From Galeruca laticollis (lineage: Eukaryota > Arthropoda > Insecta > Coleoptera > Chrysomelidae): a DNA stretch of 64,000 bases. How positions within the stretch are numbered: the stretch's first letter is position 1; each line of letters starts with the position of its first letter. The stretch is taken from contig OY998175.1 of assembly GCA_963921935.1 (NCBI GenBank), positions 205,422,655-205,486,654 on the forward strand, given 5' to 3'. Positions 43,674 through 55,342 of the stretch are shown piece by piece. The notes below the pieces were generated by a model, which did no database searches, was not told the DNA's origin, and saw only the letters and a program-made list of their open reading frames with translations. A program made the translations under genes and the position numbers.

Positions 43674-45058
43674 AAAAGTGAAGTAGAAGCATTTTTCTAG
43701 CGGCAGTATAAGGGAGCATTATCAACAATTGAAATCCTGATGACATCAACAGCTTTATTATTAAAGAACCAGATAGAGAGTATTAATAGTTCGCTATCTA
43801 AGGTATGTACATTGAGCCATCTGTCTTTTAGTTGATAAATAATTGTGTTACTCTTAACTTCAGGTTATACTATAATTTGTGGCATTAGAGGTGCTTGTTA
43901 ATCTTTCCAAATTCAGTGCCGCAAGGTATGAAAAGAAATCCTACATTTAGAGGATACTGTTAATTATATGTATTTATATTTTCTAGAATATTCTAGGACA
44001 ACATATTTTCTGGGATCGTCCTTATTCAAACCTACAATCTGGTTTTATGTGCTTCTGTTGCTCTTTAAATTCCCATCCAAATGTATCACCATATTAAACT
44101 TGATAAGTTCTCCAATTAATAACTTGTACATAAGTCCCTAAAACTTAATCGTTCTCTGAAATTGCAATTCAGTTATTCTCGTCTGAGTTTTTTGTTGTTC
44201 AACTTTAAAAAATCTTGCTGTGATACGCCATATTACTTCATTATATATCCCATTGAACTTGATACACCTACTAGAATTATTTTCAAATCTATTATTGTCT
44301 AAATTGAAACGACCTCAATTAATGTCAATTTTTACGTAACACAATCAGGTCCCCTCAACATACAGTGTGTCCAGGAACTACACTTTTGTTATACGAGTAT
44401 TCGCTTCGAAATTTTTCAAGACCAGTCAAAAACGATGTCGGCCATGATGGACTTTGTCATAACGTCACATAACTTATAAACAAATCTGTGACGGAAATGG
44501 TGATAATAGCCTAATAATTATTTTTTGAACTATATTTGAGTTTTTTATGACACTATGTTATATGTTGTGATGTATTTACATAGATGATTACATTCCTCAA
44601 CACTGCAGAGCCGAAATCTGGATTTTGCGTAAATAATTCACCATCATTGTCATGATTCCCTGCAGATTTTTCCGATTTTCAGGATTAGTTTTATGAATAG
44701 AACGAGTAAATAGCAACTTTTTAGTTAATTAAAAAGAGGTTTTGGTGATTTCAATTGGTGATTTTGAATAATGAATGAAAAATCTTACTTATTATTGTGG
44801 GGGGGGGGTGTTAGGCGAGAAGAATGGAATAGAGGTGAGAGATGGATGTAATAATATATCAAATAATGATGTTAGTGAATGGGCTGATGTGAACGGAGAG
44901 TGTACAGGGCTCTGATACATATGTGTGAGATAAAAGTAATTGAGTGTAGATAAAAGTGTATGACGAAGTGAATAAGATATGTAAATGTATATTGATTCTA
45001 ATGTTGATATCGGAGTGGTGTAAGGACTCTAATATCAAGATTAGTAAAAGAAAATGAA

Positions 45059-45535
45059 TATGTACTCTAGAAATACGCTAGAGTCTCGGTTTAAGAATAA
45101 GTGAATGCGTGAGTACTCTAGAAATATGCTAGAGTCTTGTTTTAAGGAGTAAATGGGTGAGTACTCTAGAAATATGGTAGAGTTTTGGTTTAAGAGTAAA
45201 TAAGAGAGTAAGTATTCTAGAAAGATGCTAGAAACTTGTTTTTAAGAGTGAACGGGTGAGTACTCTAGGAATATGCTAGAGTCTTGATGGATGAGTACTC
45301 TAGAAGTATGCTAGAGTCTCGGTTTAACAGTGAATGAATAAATACTCTAGAAATATGCTGGAGTCTTGGTTTTGAAGTTAATGAGTGAATACCCTAGAAA
45401 TATGCTAGCGTCTCGGTTTAACAGTAAATGAATAAGTACTCTAGAAATATGCTGGAGTCTTGGTTTTGAAGTTAATGAGTGAATACCCTAGAAATATGCT
45501 AGCGTCTCGGTTTAAGAATAAGTGAGAATGAAAAG
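45059..45535. repeat. ~50 bp minisatellite, right arm
   Basis: Inverted counterpart of 41536-42000 with similar copy number (AGTACTCTAGAAATATGCT cores). Confidence 0.9.
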
Positions 45536-45565
45536 AGAGATGCGTAGGTCGTTTCTAGATCGACA

Positions 45566-45758
45566 AGTGTGGTACCAGTTTGTTTTACGAGTAACGGTCC
45601 AGTAACCACGGAATGTGTGGTACCAGTTTGTTTAACGAGTAACGGCCCAGGAACCTCGGAGTGTGGTACCAGTTTGTTTCACCAGTAACGGCCCAGAAAC
45701 CTCGGAGTGTGGTACCAGTTTGTTTAACGAGTAACGGCCCACGAACCTCGTACATATA
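45566..45758. repeat. 46 bp minisatellite, right arm
   Basis: Inverted counterpart of 41296-41480, four units. Confidence 0.9.
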
Positions 45759-46297
45759 TAAACAAAAAGGGGGACCAAGTGTTGATGGGATGTAAAATTC
45801 CATGAGAGAGCATAAAAAGCTCATGTGGGCAATTTTCCGGTGTTTTGTTTTAACAGAATGAATGGTGCTTGGTAAGAAAGGGAACGTTTATCCTCGGAAA
45901 ATGTGAAAACTCCAGTGTAGCTCGTGCTACTCCCTTTCTACGTGGAGGAATGAGTTGTATAGTGAAAGTGTGTAATATTTATTGTTTGAATAAGTGATGT
46001 GTGAGTAATTTTTAATGTTTGACTAAGTAATATTTGAGTGATTAATGAGTAAGCATGATAGTATAAGTGCAATCAATGTAACCACTATTGTAAGAGTGAA
46101 TGTGCGAGAGACCTTTTATCCAATGAGGTGGATTGTGGATTGTGCATAAAGTGGCTAAGTTATTTTTTTGGAGAGACATTTGTCTGAAATTGGGTAGCCA
46201 GCTCTGTCGCGGCGAGAAATGTATTCAAAGTTATGTATTTAAAGTTGATTTCTTTTTTGTGGACTTGTTGTCTACGTGTCGAAGGAGTCCGGTATAG

Positions 46298-46750
46298 TTA
46301 AGGAATGATTTTGACAATTGGTCGAGTGTAAATCCCTGAAACTGTCTTGACTTGGACTGAGCGGATTCTACCTTCTTTACAAGTGGTAACGCTTATTATG
46401 CGGGCTAAAGCCCTTCTTAGAGAAGGGGAGTCGTCATGTATGACTAGGACCATGGTTCATATAGTGAGGTCTTTTAATGGGACGATTTTGTAATTGACTG
46501 AGGTAGTCGACCCACCACCTTTTCCAGAAGTTTTGTTGTGCATGAGTACATTGTTGCCAGAATTTTAATCTATTTGTAGGTTGTGATGATGAATCTTTGT
46601 CGGCTAATGACATTAGGGGTGCTCCGATGAGAAAACGACGTGTTGAAGGGAGTAAGTCAGTAGGGTCATTTGAAAGGGGATATAAGGGTCTTGAATTGAG
46701 TATGGCTTTTATCCGTGTTGATAAGTACTGAATTGTTCGAAAGTAAAAGT
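46298..46750 (-). pseudogene. BEL/Pao integrase C-terminal remnant
   Basis: End of a BEL/Pao-type LTR retrotransposon polyprotein on the minus strand. AILNSRPLYPLSNDPTDLL (about 46710) is the typical integrase block with its glutamate already lost or upstream. RRFLIGAPL, NRLKFWQQC and NFWKRWWVDYLSQLQNR follow. A frame change near 46460 leads to MVLVIHDDSPSLRRALARI and VQVKTVSGIYTRPIVKI before the stop at 46298-46300, matching the conserved end of BEL pol. The rest of the element and its LTRs are not visible. The sequence lies directly beside the 5.3 kb palindrome. Confidence 0.75.
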
Positions 46751-47130
46751 AGAGTTAGAGAGTGAACTCAGGTTTAATAATTTCGGAGTTTGAGTGAGAT
46801 TATAATTACAATTGGGAGTGAATGCTACTACGACTGCGAGTAGAGTTAGAGTGAGGTTGTGAATTCAAGTGAAAGTGTAAAGTAGGAATGTGAATTCATT
46901 GTGAATATATTGAGTACAATTGAGATTGAGAATGCGCATGCGAGTGTGAGAGAGAGTGCCCTTGAGACTAGAGCAAGTAAGAGTGCGTGCAACAACAAGT
47001 GAGTACGAGTAAATGGAAAATTATTACGAGTGTGAGTTTAAATGTGAGTACTAGAATTAGTGAGAGTAAGGGTGCATGTATGCGAGTAAAAGTAAGAGTT
47101 CATTTGTAAGTGTGAGTTATCATGAAAGTA
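46751..47130. repeat. Degenerate GAGT-rich low-complexity region
   Basis: Diffuse GTGAGT, GAGAGT and AGAGTAAG words on the plus strand with strong purine bias. No fixed period. Confidence 0.5.
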
Positions 47131-47449
47131 ATTGTGTAAGGTAGTGATCACTAGTGTATAAGTATGATGGAAGTCTTATCTGACTCATTTGAGATTGTTT
47201 TTCTATGACTTTTTCATGATAGACGTTTGTCTTAAGGGGCCCGGCTCTTATGCGGTCTAGAATGAGTTTTAAATTTGAATTCATTTTTTGGTGTATGAGG
47301 GATAAAGTTATTCCTGTTCTTGTCAAGGAAGGAGGGGGAAAGATATATTAGTTTCAATGTTTATTGTGTCTGTCAAGTCTTTTCATGTTCAAAGTGTCGT
47401 CCAAGTAGTTTTCAAGTACTTAATGAGGAAGGGGGATGACGTTTTCTTC
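47131..47449. other. Unassigned spacer
   Basis: Nothing recognised. Confidence 0.4.
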
Positions 47450-47780
47450 CAAACATCACCCAAGTGTTTCCATCAGCCAAGTATCTTCCACGTTTCTTCT
47501 TCATCCAGGTATTTTTTCCTCTTCATCCAAGTATCTTCTCTATCCAAGTTTTCTTCTTCATCCAAGTATCTTCTTCGTCCAAGTATCGTCTTCGTCCAAG
47601 TATCTTCTCCATCCAAGTATTCTTTCTTCTTCATCCATGTATTTTCTTCATCTAGGTATTTTTTCTCCTTCATCCAAGTTTCTATTTCATTCAAGTATTT
47701 CAAAGTTTCATCTTCATTTCCATCCAAGTTTCTTCTTCGTCCAAGTATCATCCTCAAGTTTCTTCCAAGTTTTTAAATGT
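47450..47780. repeat. ~17 bp CATCCAAGTATCTTCTT minisatellite
   Basis: About fifteen or more degenerate units in tandem, mixed with TTC-rich spacers. Reading frames through it give only periodic low-complexity peptides. Confidence 0.85.
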
Positions 47781-47879
47781 TTAAGTATTTGTGAGTGAGT
47801 CTACATGTCTGAGTATTTTGTCAAAGTTTTTCTTGAGTGTCTAAGAGTCTAAGTTTAGGGGTTAATTACGGTCCTTTTC

Positions 47880-49215
47880 CAGAGGACGGAAGGTTTCGTT
47901 TTTCCTACCTAATAAATGTACTAATGACGCAATGTTTTCAGTTCTCAATGAAATATATACCTTACTTAATAATAAACTATTCACGGTTTCGGTTTTTTGT
48001 GACTTCGCAAAGGCATTCGATTGTGCTGATCATGACATTTTGAGAAACAAACTAGAATATAATGTCATCCGTGGTATTCCTTAAAAATCTTACCTAGAAT
48101 GTAGAAAACAACCGGTACGAGCAAATGGAAAAGTTTCGGAAAATGTACCAGTTAGCAGTGGTGTACCCCAGGGTTAAGTTTTAGGTCCAATTCGTTTTTT
48201 TTTGGTATTCATTAACGATGTCACAAACTTACGAATTATTAGTAAATTCACTTTATTTGCTGATGACACTAGTGGAACCTGGAGCAGTTCAGATGTACGA
48301 ACTTTACATTCTACCATAGGCAAAGATCTCATTACTATCAAGTCCTGGTCTGACTCGAACGGGCTTTGTTTTAACACTGAGAAAACTCTAGTTTTATATT
48401 ACAGAGGAGTTTTGCAACCTCTCAAACTTAACAATGACTTGATAAGATTTTCAAATTCGATTGAGCTTCTTGGTTCCATATTGACGGTGCCCTTAAATAG
48501 TCTGTACATGTACACTTTAGCAAAAAAATTATCCTCGGCTTGTTTTGTGATTGAATCTGTGTCTGAACAGCTTGATTTTTGTACTGCTTTAACAACTCAC
48601 TGCTTTTTGTTCGAATCGCACCTTCGCTATGGTTGCCTTTCTGGGGATCTGTAGTTTGCACCTCTTCGCATCTATCTTCAAACTACAAAAATAAGCTATT
48701 CGTCACATTTATGGTTTGACTAGTAGGACGCATTGCGAACTCCATTTAAAAAAATTAAAAATTTTAACTCCTCCCGCTCTATTCATTTTGGAATCCTTGT
48801 GTTTGGTTCGCATAGTTTCCTTATTAGAAGGAAAAAAATCGATATTCACTTAAGAATGCCCACCTCTGATCTGGTGAAAATCCCATCCTTCTATGCCTTC
48901 AGAATTAAAAATGGCAAATACATTTAATAGTTTCCAGAGATAGACAACGGCGTTTCTGCTTGAGAGACCTTACTATTCAGCGGCAAAATTCTGCAATCTA
49001 CCCTAGACTTTTGAATATATTAGCGTAGTTTAATATTTGGTATGATATACGATGCTTACATTGTATTAAAATTAAATTAAATTTATATTTTATATATTAT
49101 GTTTTGTATTGTTAGTATAGTCAGTATTTTTAATATATTTTTTTAAATTTTTTTAAATTATGTCGCTTTGTCCGTAAAATTGTAAACATTTTTCATGACA
49201 ATAAAGCTTATCCGT
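47880..49215 (+). pseudogene. Jockey/CR1-like LINE RT remnant
   Basis: 5'-truncated reverse transcriptase in one frame: VFCDFAKAFDCADHDIL with the first aspartate (about 48000), PVSSGVPQG (about 48150), FTLFADDTSGTW with the catalytic pair (about 48255), then SWSDSNGLCFNTEKT. TAA codons at 48082-48084 and 48175-48177 interrupt it. The long open part ends at 48654. After further frame loss, FNSSRSIHFGILVFGSHSFL matches the usual thumb end of such LINEs. The 3' UTR ends with GACAATAAAGC, a polyadenylation-type signal (about 49198-49208). Confidence 0.75.
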
Positions 49216-49216
49216 C

Positions 49217-49240
49217 TCTCTCTCTCTTGCTCTTTCTCTC
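49217..49240. repeat. (TC)n tract
   Basis: Short TCTC run at the LINE 3' end; it may be its tail or the target. Confidence 0.7.
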
Positions 49241-51066
49241 ATCTAAAATTTTGGTAGAGGCTACCCTTCTAATTATTTTTTTTGGATACTTAAGATCTCT
49301 TTATGTTACCAAAAACTGATTTTGTTCAGTTTTTTTGATAATTTTTCTATTAATAGTTATGCGCTTCTCTCATAATTTCTTACTGTATATTGTTTTTCAT
49401 TTTTTATTGCATTTTGTTTCCAATTTTATTATATCGCTAATAGGAATGAGCTCCTTTTATATATATCTACCTTTTCTTAGTTTTCAATCTAAAATTACAG
49501 TCTTAGCTTTGATTTAAAAGCAACAAATCTTGGACATCCACGGAATTTATTCTTTTCTTTTTCTTCTACTAATTTTTCGTCTACTTGTTCTTATCTTCTT
49601 TTTATTTCTCCTTTGTTTTCTCTAATCTGTAAGCATTATAACATCTTCTCGTTTTGATCTTCACATTTCTGTTGTTTTGACTACTTTTCTTTGAAGAGTA
49701 TTTAGGTTTACAAAAATAAGTATTTTTTTGAAATTCCTTTTTTCTCCGAGGAGAGGGGGTGTAACATATCCATCGACATGTTATTTCGTAGCGTAATTTA
49801 TTCTTTAGTTACTTCCACCTCTAATTAAAAATTATTAAGTTCCATATTTTAAAAACAAGTGAAATTATTGTTTTTACATTTGCAAGTCGTCTATTAGAAC
49901 CGGCAAATTCCGATTCAACTGTCTCTTATTTGATTGTTCTTCGCTTAAGACGCAAATATTTCTCCAGGCGTCAAATTTCTTGTGAGTGGATATGTTTTAT
50001 TTCACTGGTAAGTTTTTTCTCTCTTTTCGAAATTGTAGTTGTGTGCTTATCAATCTATTCCGATTTTTCAGACTTTTATTTTGTGATTATACATTTCTAT
50101 TATTTGAAAACGTTATTTTTCGGTGTTTCCAATTTTTCACTTTCATAATTTTTATTAAAAACCTAGGTGACGTCTAACAGTATTTTGTGAAACAAACTTT
50201 TAGTAGATTATTTTGATTATTTTTTTGTAGTTCAGATTTGTTTCTTCGGAATATTTTGGGAACAGGAAGGATGAGAATGATTATATTTTGAATATTAGAT
50301 TCGATTTTTGTATGTATTGGAGTACAGGCTCCTAATCTCTTTATCTTATTCCTTTTTAAAAATTGTTTCGCCTGCGTGAACGATATTTTGTGAATGGAGA
50401 AAATTACGACTGAAGGGGGGACAGTTAGTTCCAAGTTTCTGACAGGCGAGTGCAAACATAAGAAGAACGACATGGCTGAGCTGGATATAGTGAACCGCCG
50501 TAACTCTCAAACTCCACAAAATTACCGAAGATTAGATCCTTTTCACGATTTATTGAAGCTCCCTGACGGGATATTTCACATAGATTGTCGGAAGGTTGGC
50601 TTTTGGAAATCAAAAAAGAGAGGGTGGTAATTTGCTCTGGTTTGTGGTTGGGCGTTGAGCCCAGGATTTTCCTTAAGATGCTGGATTTCTACCGCCCTTC
50701 ACGGTTCGCGTATCTACTACAGGAATTGCTTGGACTGGATCTAGGCTACTAGTAGAAGAACTTCTGTAACTAACGTTACTTTAATTTTTTGAGTATTTTC
50801 ATAATTTCGGTGTATGTAGATTTTATTGACTTTCCTTAATTTTTTTGAGTAAAGATAATGTTTTATCCTTCATTCTTATTTTTTTAGTTCTCTTGGTCAA
50901 CCAGTTTAACCGCTCAGTAATTTAGATTTTATCAATTTTTTTGCCCAATAGTTTTATTTTAAGTTCTTTGAAGATTTTGTTTTAAAATTTATTTCAATAT
51001 ATTTTTCTTTGTAAATTGATAGTAGCAACTTATTTTGATACATTTATCCAAGTTAACATATTATAA
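49241..51066. other. T-rich region with possible PPT/LTR edge
   Basis: No gene recognised. GAGGAGAGGGGG (49746-49757) followed by TGTAACATATCC looks like a polypurine tract and LTR start on the plus strand, but no second LTR is present. An open frame of 78 codons at 50394-50630 matches nothing I know. Confidence 0.35.
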
Positions 51067-51067
51067 T

Positions 51068-51068
51068 T

Positions 51069-51104
<36 letters not shown>
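51068..51104. repeat. (TA)n microsatellite
   Basis: TA run beyond the 3' end of the minus-strand PLE. Confidence 0.9.
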
Positions 51105-51110
<6 letters not shown>

Positions 51111-51246
51111 TATATTTTTAGTTTTGTTTTTTTTCTTGAACCTTATTTCATTATATATTTTTTTTGAAAAAATTTTTCTTGGGATTGTAGGTTCCTAGTT
51201 AAACAAATCAAATGGTTTTTTTGGCTTTAATTAACATTTTTGTTTT

Positions 51247-51285
51247 TGTTAACGTTTCGGGCATATCGTGTCCTTCATCAGAACA
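51247..51285 (-). ncRNA. Hammerhead ribozyme-like motif
   Basis: Minus strand: stem I TGTT/AACA, core CTGATGA (51275-51281), a GG.CA/TG.CC stem II with one mismatch, GAAA (51255-51258), palindrome CG as stem III, then U-U. Confidence 0.55.
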
Positions 51286-51717
51286 TAATTCTACAAATAG
51301 ATGACAAAAAATTAACAATTTATACATTACATATGTCTATCCTAAAAATAACTTACCATAAAACATGAGCTCGGCGAGCGCATGTTAAAATATGTTAAAA
51401 TACACGAAAACAATCATTTTTATTAAAAACATTTAGTATCAATATAAAACCCACATACAACTGCCAGTACACTACATTATATTATGACAATAATTACTTC
51501 TTAAAAGGAACAAAAAATTTTATTGTTAGTAAATAGAACTAGTTCTTTTTTTGTATTGTATTCAGTAATTGTGATGGAACAAGGTTTTTAATACACATCA
51601 ACTTTTGTCTTTGAAAAATTTTTTATTGATGTTATTATGGTATAAGGATTTAGAAATATTACAGGATGTCATTTCATTTATAGACAATGCACCGGAAAAG
51701 ACATCTATTTGATTAAA

Positions 51718-53130
51718 TTAACATAAATTATTTGTGTCAGATTTAGCATTGATAGAATATGGGTTTTTTTGGATTTCTATCATTTCATAGACTTCTCTTT
51801 TTTTTTGGTGGCTTTCAATTCTCAATATTTTTGTGCTGTCATAGTCAAATGTATGTTTGTGTTCAGAACTATGATTTGTCAGGGCTGTTCTGTTTTTTTT
51901 ATCATATTTGTGGCCATTTAGGCGGTTTTTAAGATATTGACTTGTCTGTCCAATAAGTACACCTTCACAGTCTTTGCAAGGGATCTCATAGATGACATTG
52001 CTTTTTTTTTCTTTGGGAATTTTTGATTTTAGTTTACTAAAATTTGATTTTAAAAGATTATGTCCCTTGTGAGACACTGTTATGTTGTGATCTTTGAAAA
52101 TGCTTCCAATTTTTTCTGAAAGTCCCGAAACGTATGGTAAAGAGAGATGTTTTTTTTGGGGTAAATTGTGTGAAATATTTTTATGTTGAGTTTGATTGTA
52201 AAAGAGGTATATACGGTTTTTAAATATTGTATTAATTAGTTTACTTGGGTAATCATTTAGACAGAGAGCATCTTTAGCTTGTTTATGGCGTTCTCTCGGT
52301 ATTCGTAATCAGAAAGTTTTATGGCTCGATCTGCGAGTCCTATGACAACTGATTTTTTTGAGACATTGGGTGTTGAGAATTAAAATTCACGTATCTAGAC
52401 GACCAAGTATCTTTTGTGTACCATTCAGTTTTAATCATGTTGTTAATGTGGTGAAGAGTTAAGTCTAAAAAATTTATTTTATTTTGTTGTTCTCTCTCAA
52501 CAGTAAATTGCAATTTGTTGTGGAAGCTATTGAAATTGTCAAGAACATTTTCTACTTTGTTTACTGGTACTAGTGCTATACAATCATCAACGTACCTAAA
52601 GAAAAAAGGAACTTTGTACTCCAAGTTTCCAATTATGGATTCTTCCAGATCTTCCATAACCAGCTGTGCAATTGTGCTTGAGATAGGTGCTCCCATTGCA
52701 CAACCATCTGTTTGTTTGAAAAACCTCTCTCCATATACAAAATATGTAGAGTTAAATGTAAGGTTCACCGCTTCCAAAAATTCATTAAGAGGTATGTCAG
52801 TATGTGATTCAATTTTATCCCATTTTTTTATTATTACATTTCTGGCTAAGTCAAAGGGTATGTTTGTATATAATGATATTACATCTTATGATATAAGTGT
52901 GTGATTATTTGGTAATACTATATTTTTAATTTTATTTTTAAAGTCGAAAGAATCTTTGATGTAATATTTGTTCTGGCCTACAACATTTTGTAATATATTT
53001 TTCAGGAACTTAGACAGATTTTCAAAAGGTGATTGGATACACGACACAATGGGTCTAAGGGGAATACCTCTTTTGTGTAATTTTGGTAATCCATAAATTC
53101 TTGGTGGTTGAGAGTTTAAAATTTTAAGTT
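51718..53130 (-). pseudogene. PLE RT/GIY-YIG remnant
   Basis: IYGLPKLHKRGIPLRPIVS opens it (about 53100), then YYIKDSFDF and LISxDVISLYTNIPF, where a TAA replaces the residue before the first catalytic aspartate (about 52890). The open frame 52777-52340 carries GCAMGAPISSTIAQLVMEDL and FFRYVDDCIALVP, with the DD pair intact, and FLDLTLHH. Frame is lost near 52340. The nuclease is open at 52077-51718: NVIYEIPCKDCEGVLIGQTS has the CKDC pair and an LIG form of YIG, and REVYEMIEI carries the glutamate. Stops and frameshifts make it inactive. Confidence 0.85.
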
Positions 53131-53134
53131 TTTT

Positions 53135-53138
<4 letters not shown>

Positions 53139-53200
<62 letters not shown>
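53139..53200. repeat. (TA)n microsatellite
   Basis: About 62 bp of TA units between the PLE and the 5' LTR. Confidence 0.95.
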
Positions 53201-53201
<1 letters not shown>

Positions 53202-53203
<2 letters not shown>

Positions 53204-55186
53204 AACCAGATATCATAGATATTAAGAGAATTAGTTCTATAGGAATATGTTGCTAATATGAAAACATATGAAAATAATGTAATTTAAGAAAACACAATTA
53301 AAAAGGAAACACTTTTCTTAATTAAAAGCATATCAAGTGAAGATATATTAAATAATTAGTCTATAACAATTTAATAAATAAAGAAATTACCTCAATAATA
53401 GTACAAAATTCAGAGATTGCCTAACAAATGTAATGGAGTAAATAAAGTTGCCTAAGACGATGGATTATTTTCTATAATGTAATCAGCTGTTCATCTGAAA
53501 TAAAACAATTATTAGAATAGTCAAGTCACTATAATTATAAATATAAGCAGTTAAATTATAAAACAAATACAAATATTTAGTAGAATAGGGAGTATAGATT
53601 TTCATAGATAAACTATTAATAACATAAAGAAAAATAATATATTGTCAGTAAAATGAACATAGAATCAATAAATAATAATTTGTTAAAGGAGTTAGTATAA
53701 ATAATTTAATACAAAGATTAGAAAGAGATTACATAAAATGATTTATGTTCTAAGTAATAAGATTGTAACAGTAATAAACTGTTAATAACAATATTAGATA
53801 TAAAACTATTTAAAATGTATCTATGTCTATAACCAATTTCAATTTATTTGTATGACAAAAACTCAAAAAACTCTCTACGAGTGGATTAATAATGTGGAAT
53901 AGTATATGTATGAACTTTTCTACTAAGTAAACTAAATTAAATAATTCGATTGCGTAGGACAATATTTGATTGGTTATAAACAAAGTGACAGATCAAATTT
54001 TCAATCAACAAGTAAAGAAACAAACTTTTGGAAATAGTGACCTGGAAAAAAACAAAATACTTGTTTATTGAAAAAAGTAGAGAATCGAAAGGAAGCGTTC
54101 GTAGGTTGGAAGCTGGCGTCGATATACGTGGAGCTTGTGTTGCAGTGTTCCCGAAAATTCATGAAATTCCCAAAATAACTTGACAAAACTTATCAGTTAC
54201 TACTATAAACAATTCTGATAGTACTCACAGATAATCACATCCAGTTTTACTGCGAAAATCAGAAAAATTCCTCCAAAACTGGTGTTGGAACTTCAGAGGA
54301 GTATTCCTGGGTCCAGAAGCATTATCCCAATTCCAGAGCAATAGGTCAGTGTTCATTTAAAATATTATTGGCCAATAATAAGAGAAAAAACTCAAATAAG
54401 TGCCTAATTTCGTAGAATTGATAAACATTCACGGCAATGATCGATCTAAAATAGAAAGAAAACGGACTTTATTTAGTTAGTTATAAAATAAATCTTTAAC
54501 ATTAACAAAAAGGCCTAATTCAAATAAATAAAAAATAAGTACTTACGCCATTTTATCTTCATAAGAATGATGCTTAAATTTATATTCATGTAATATATCC
54601 TTCTGCATATAAACTTTATGATATTTCCATGTATATATAAATCTTCTAATTCTATTTCTTCCACAGCATATTTGTAATATTTCTATGTATATTCTCAACA
54701 TAAATTCTTCTATGTGTTAAACCATTTAAGTATTTCTTATTTGACAATATTATGTGTATCTATTGATCACAGATGCTCCATCTCGCATTGTTGTAAAAAC
54801 TATGGTCATTTCACTCTTTAAGTCCGCATGACTGGATTTTAAGCATGCGCACAGGAGAGAATATAAAAATCGATAATTTCGTTTGAGGTAACCATAGGCG
54901 TCGCAACTTATAATTATTGCATTAAAAATTTTTATTTTGAAATTAAATGTGTTTAAAAAGTAAGGTGTTTCTTTTTATTTAAATAAAGGTTATATATCTT
55001 TGAATGCCAGGACTCAAAGAGCAGACAGAGTTTCATGCTCCCGAATAAAATAATAATACATTACAAAACATATAAAATTATAAATACTGAGCTAGCCACA
55101 TCAAAACAAAATTACAACATATAGAATTATAATTATCTAAACTAAATAATAAATAAGTAAGTACATAAATCAGAAAATATTAATAA
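53202..55186 (+). repeat. 5' LTR
   Basis: Starts TGAACCAGATATCAT and is repeated from 58299. It contains CATAGGCGTCGCAA and the word TTTCATGCTCCCGAATAAAA, where AATAAA could be a polyadenylation signal. The end is set just before the primer site. Confidence 0.8.
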
Positions 55187-55187
55187 T

Positions 55188-55208
55188 TGTCACCCAAAAC
55201 GTGGGGCG
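55188..55208 (+). promoter_or_regulatory. Candidate primer binding site
   Basis: TTGTCACCCAAAACGTGGGG resembles the lysine-tRNA type site (TGG...CCCAACGTGGGGC) known from retroelements, with some changes. It sits right after the 5' LTR. Confidence 0.5.
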
Positions 55209-55342
55209 GTTTATTAAAAATTTAGGAAGCACTTGTGAATTTTCAAAAACTCAATTAAAATGGCCAAACGAATGACGTTGAGAGATGGAAGGCAGGTAGG
55301 AGCAGTGATTCACAAGAGGAAAGAGAAGAACGAAGTCATGGT

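Larger units (their letters stand above)
51190..53138 (-). mobile_element. 5'-truncated PLE, minus strand
   Basis: A distinct PLE family, reading from the (TA)n tract at 53139 to about 51190. The 5' end is cut just upstream of the YGLPKLHK block, right at the TA tract. The 3' region holds a hammerhead-like motif. Confidence 0.8.

Noticed and set aside
47436..47798. ORFs of 94-139 codons over the minisatellite, both strands
   Set aside because: Periodic low-complexity peptides that follow the DNA repeat unit; no family resemblance.
50394..50630. 78-codon ORF
   Set aside because: No motif, no repeats of it in the window, and no supporting context beyond a possible LTR nearby.
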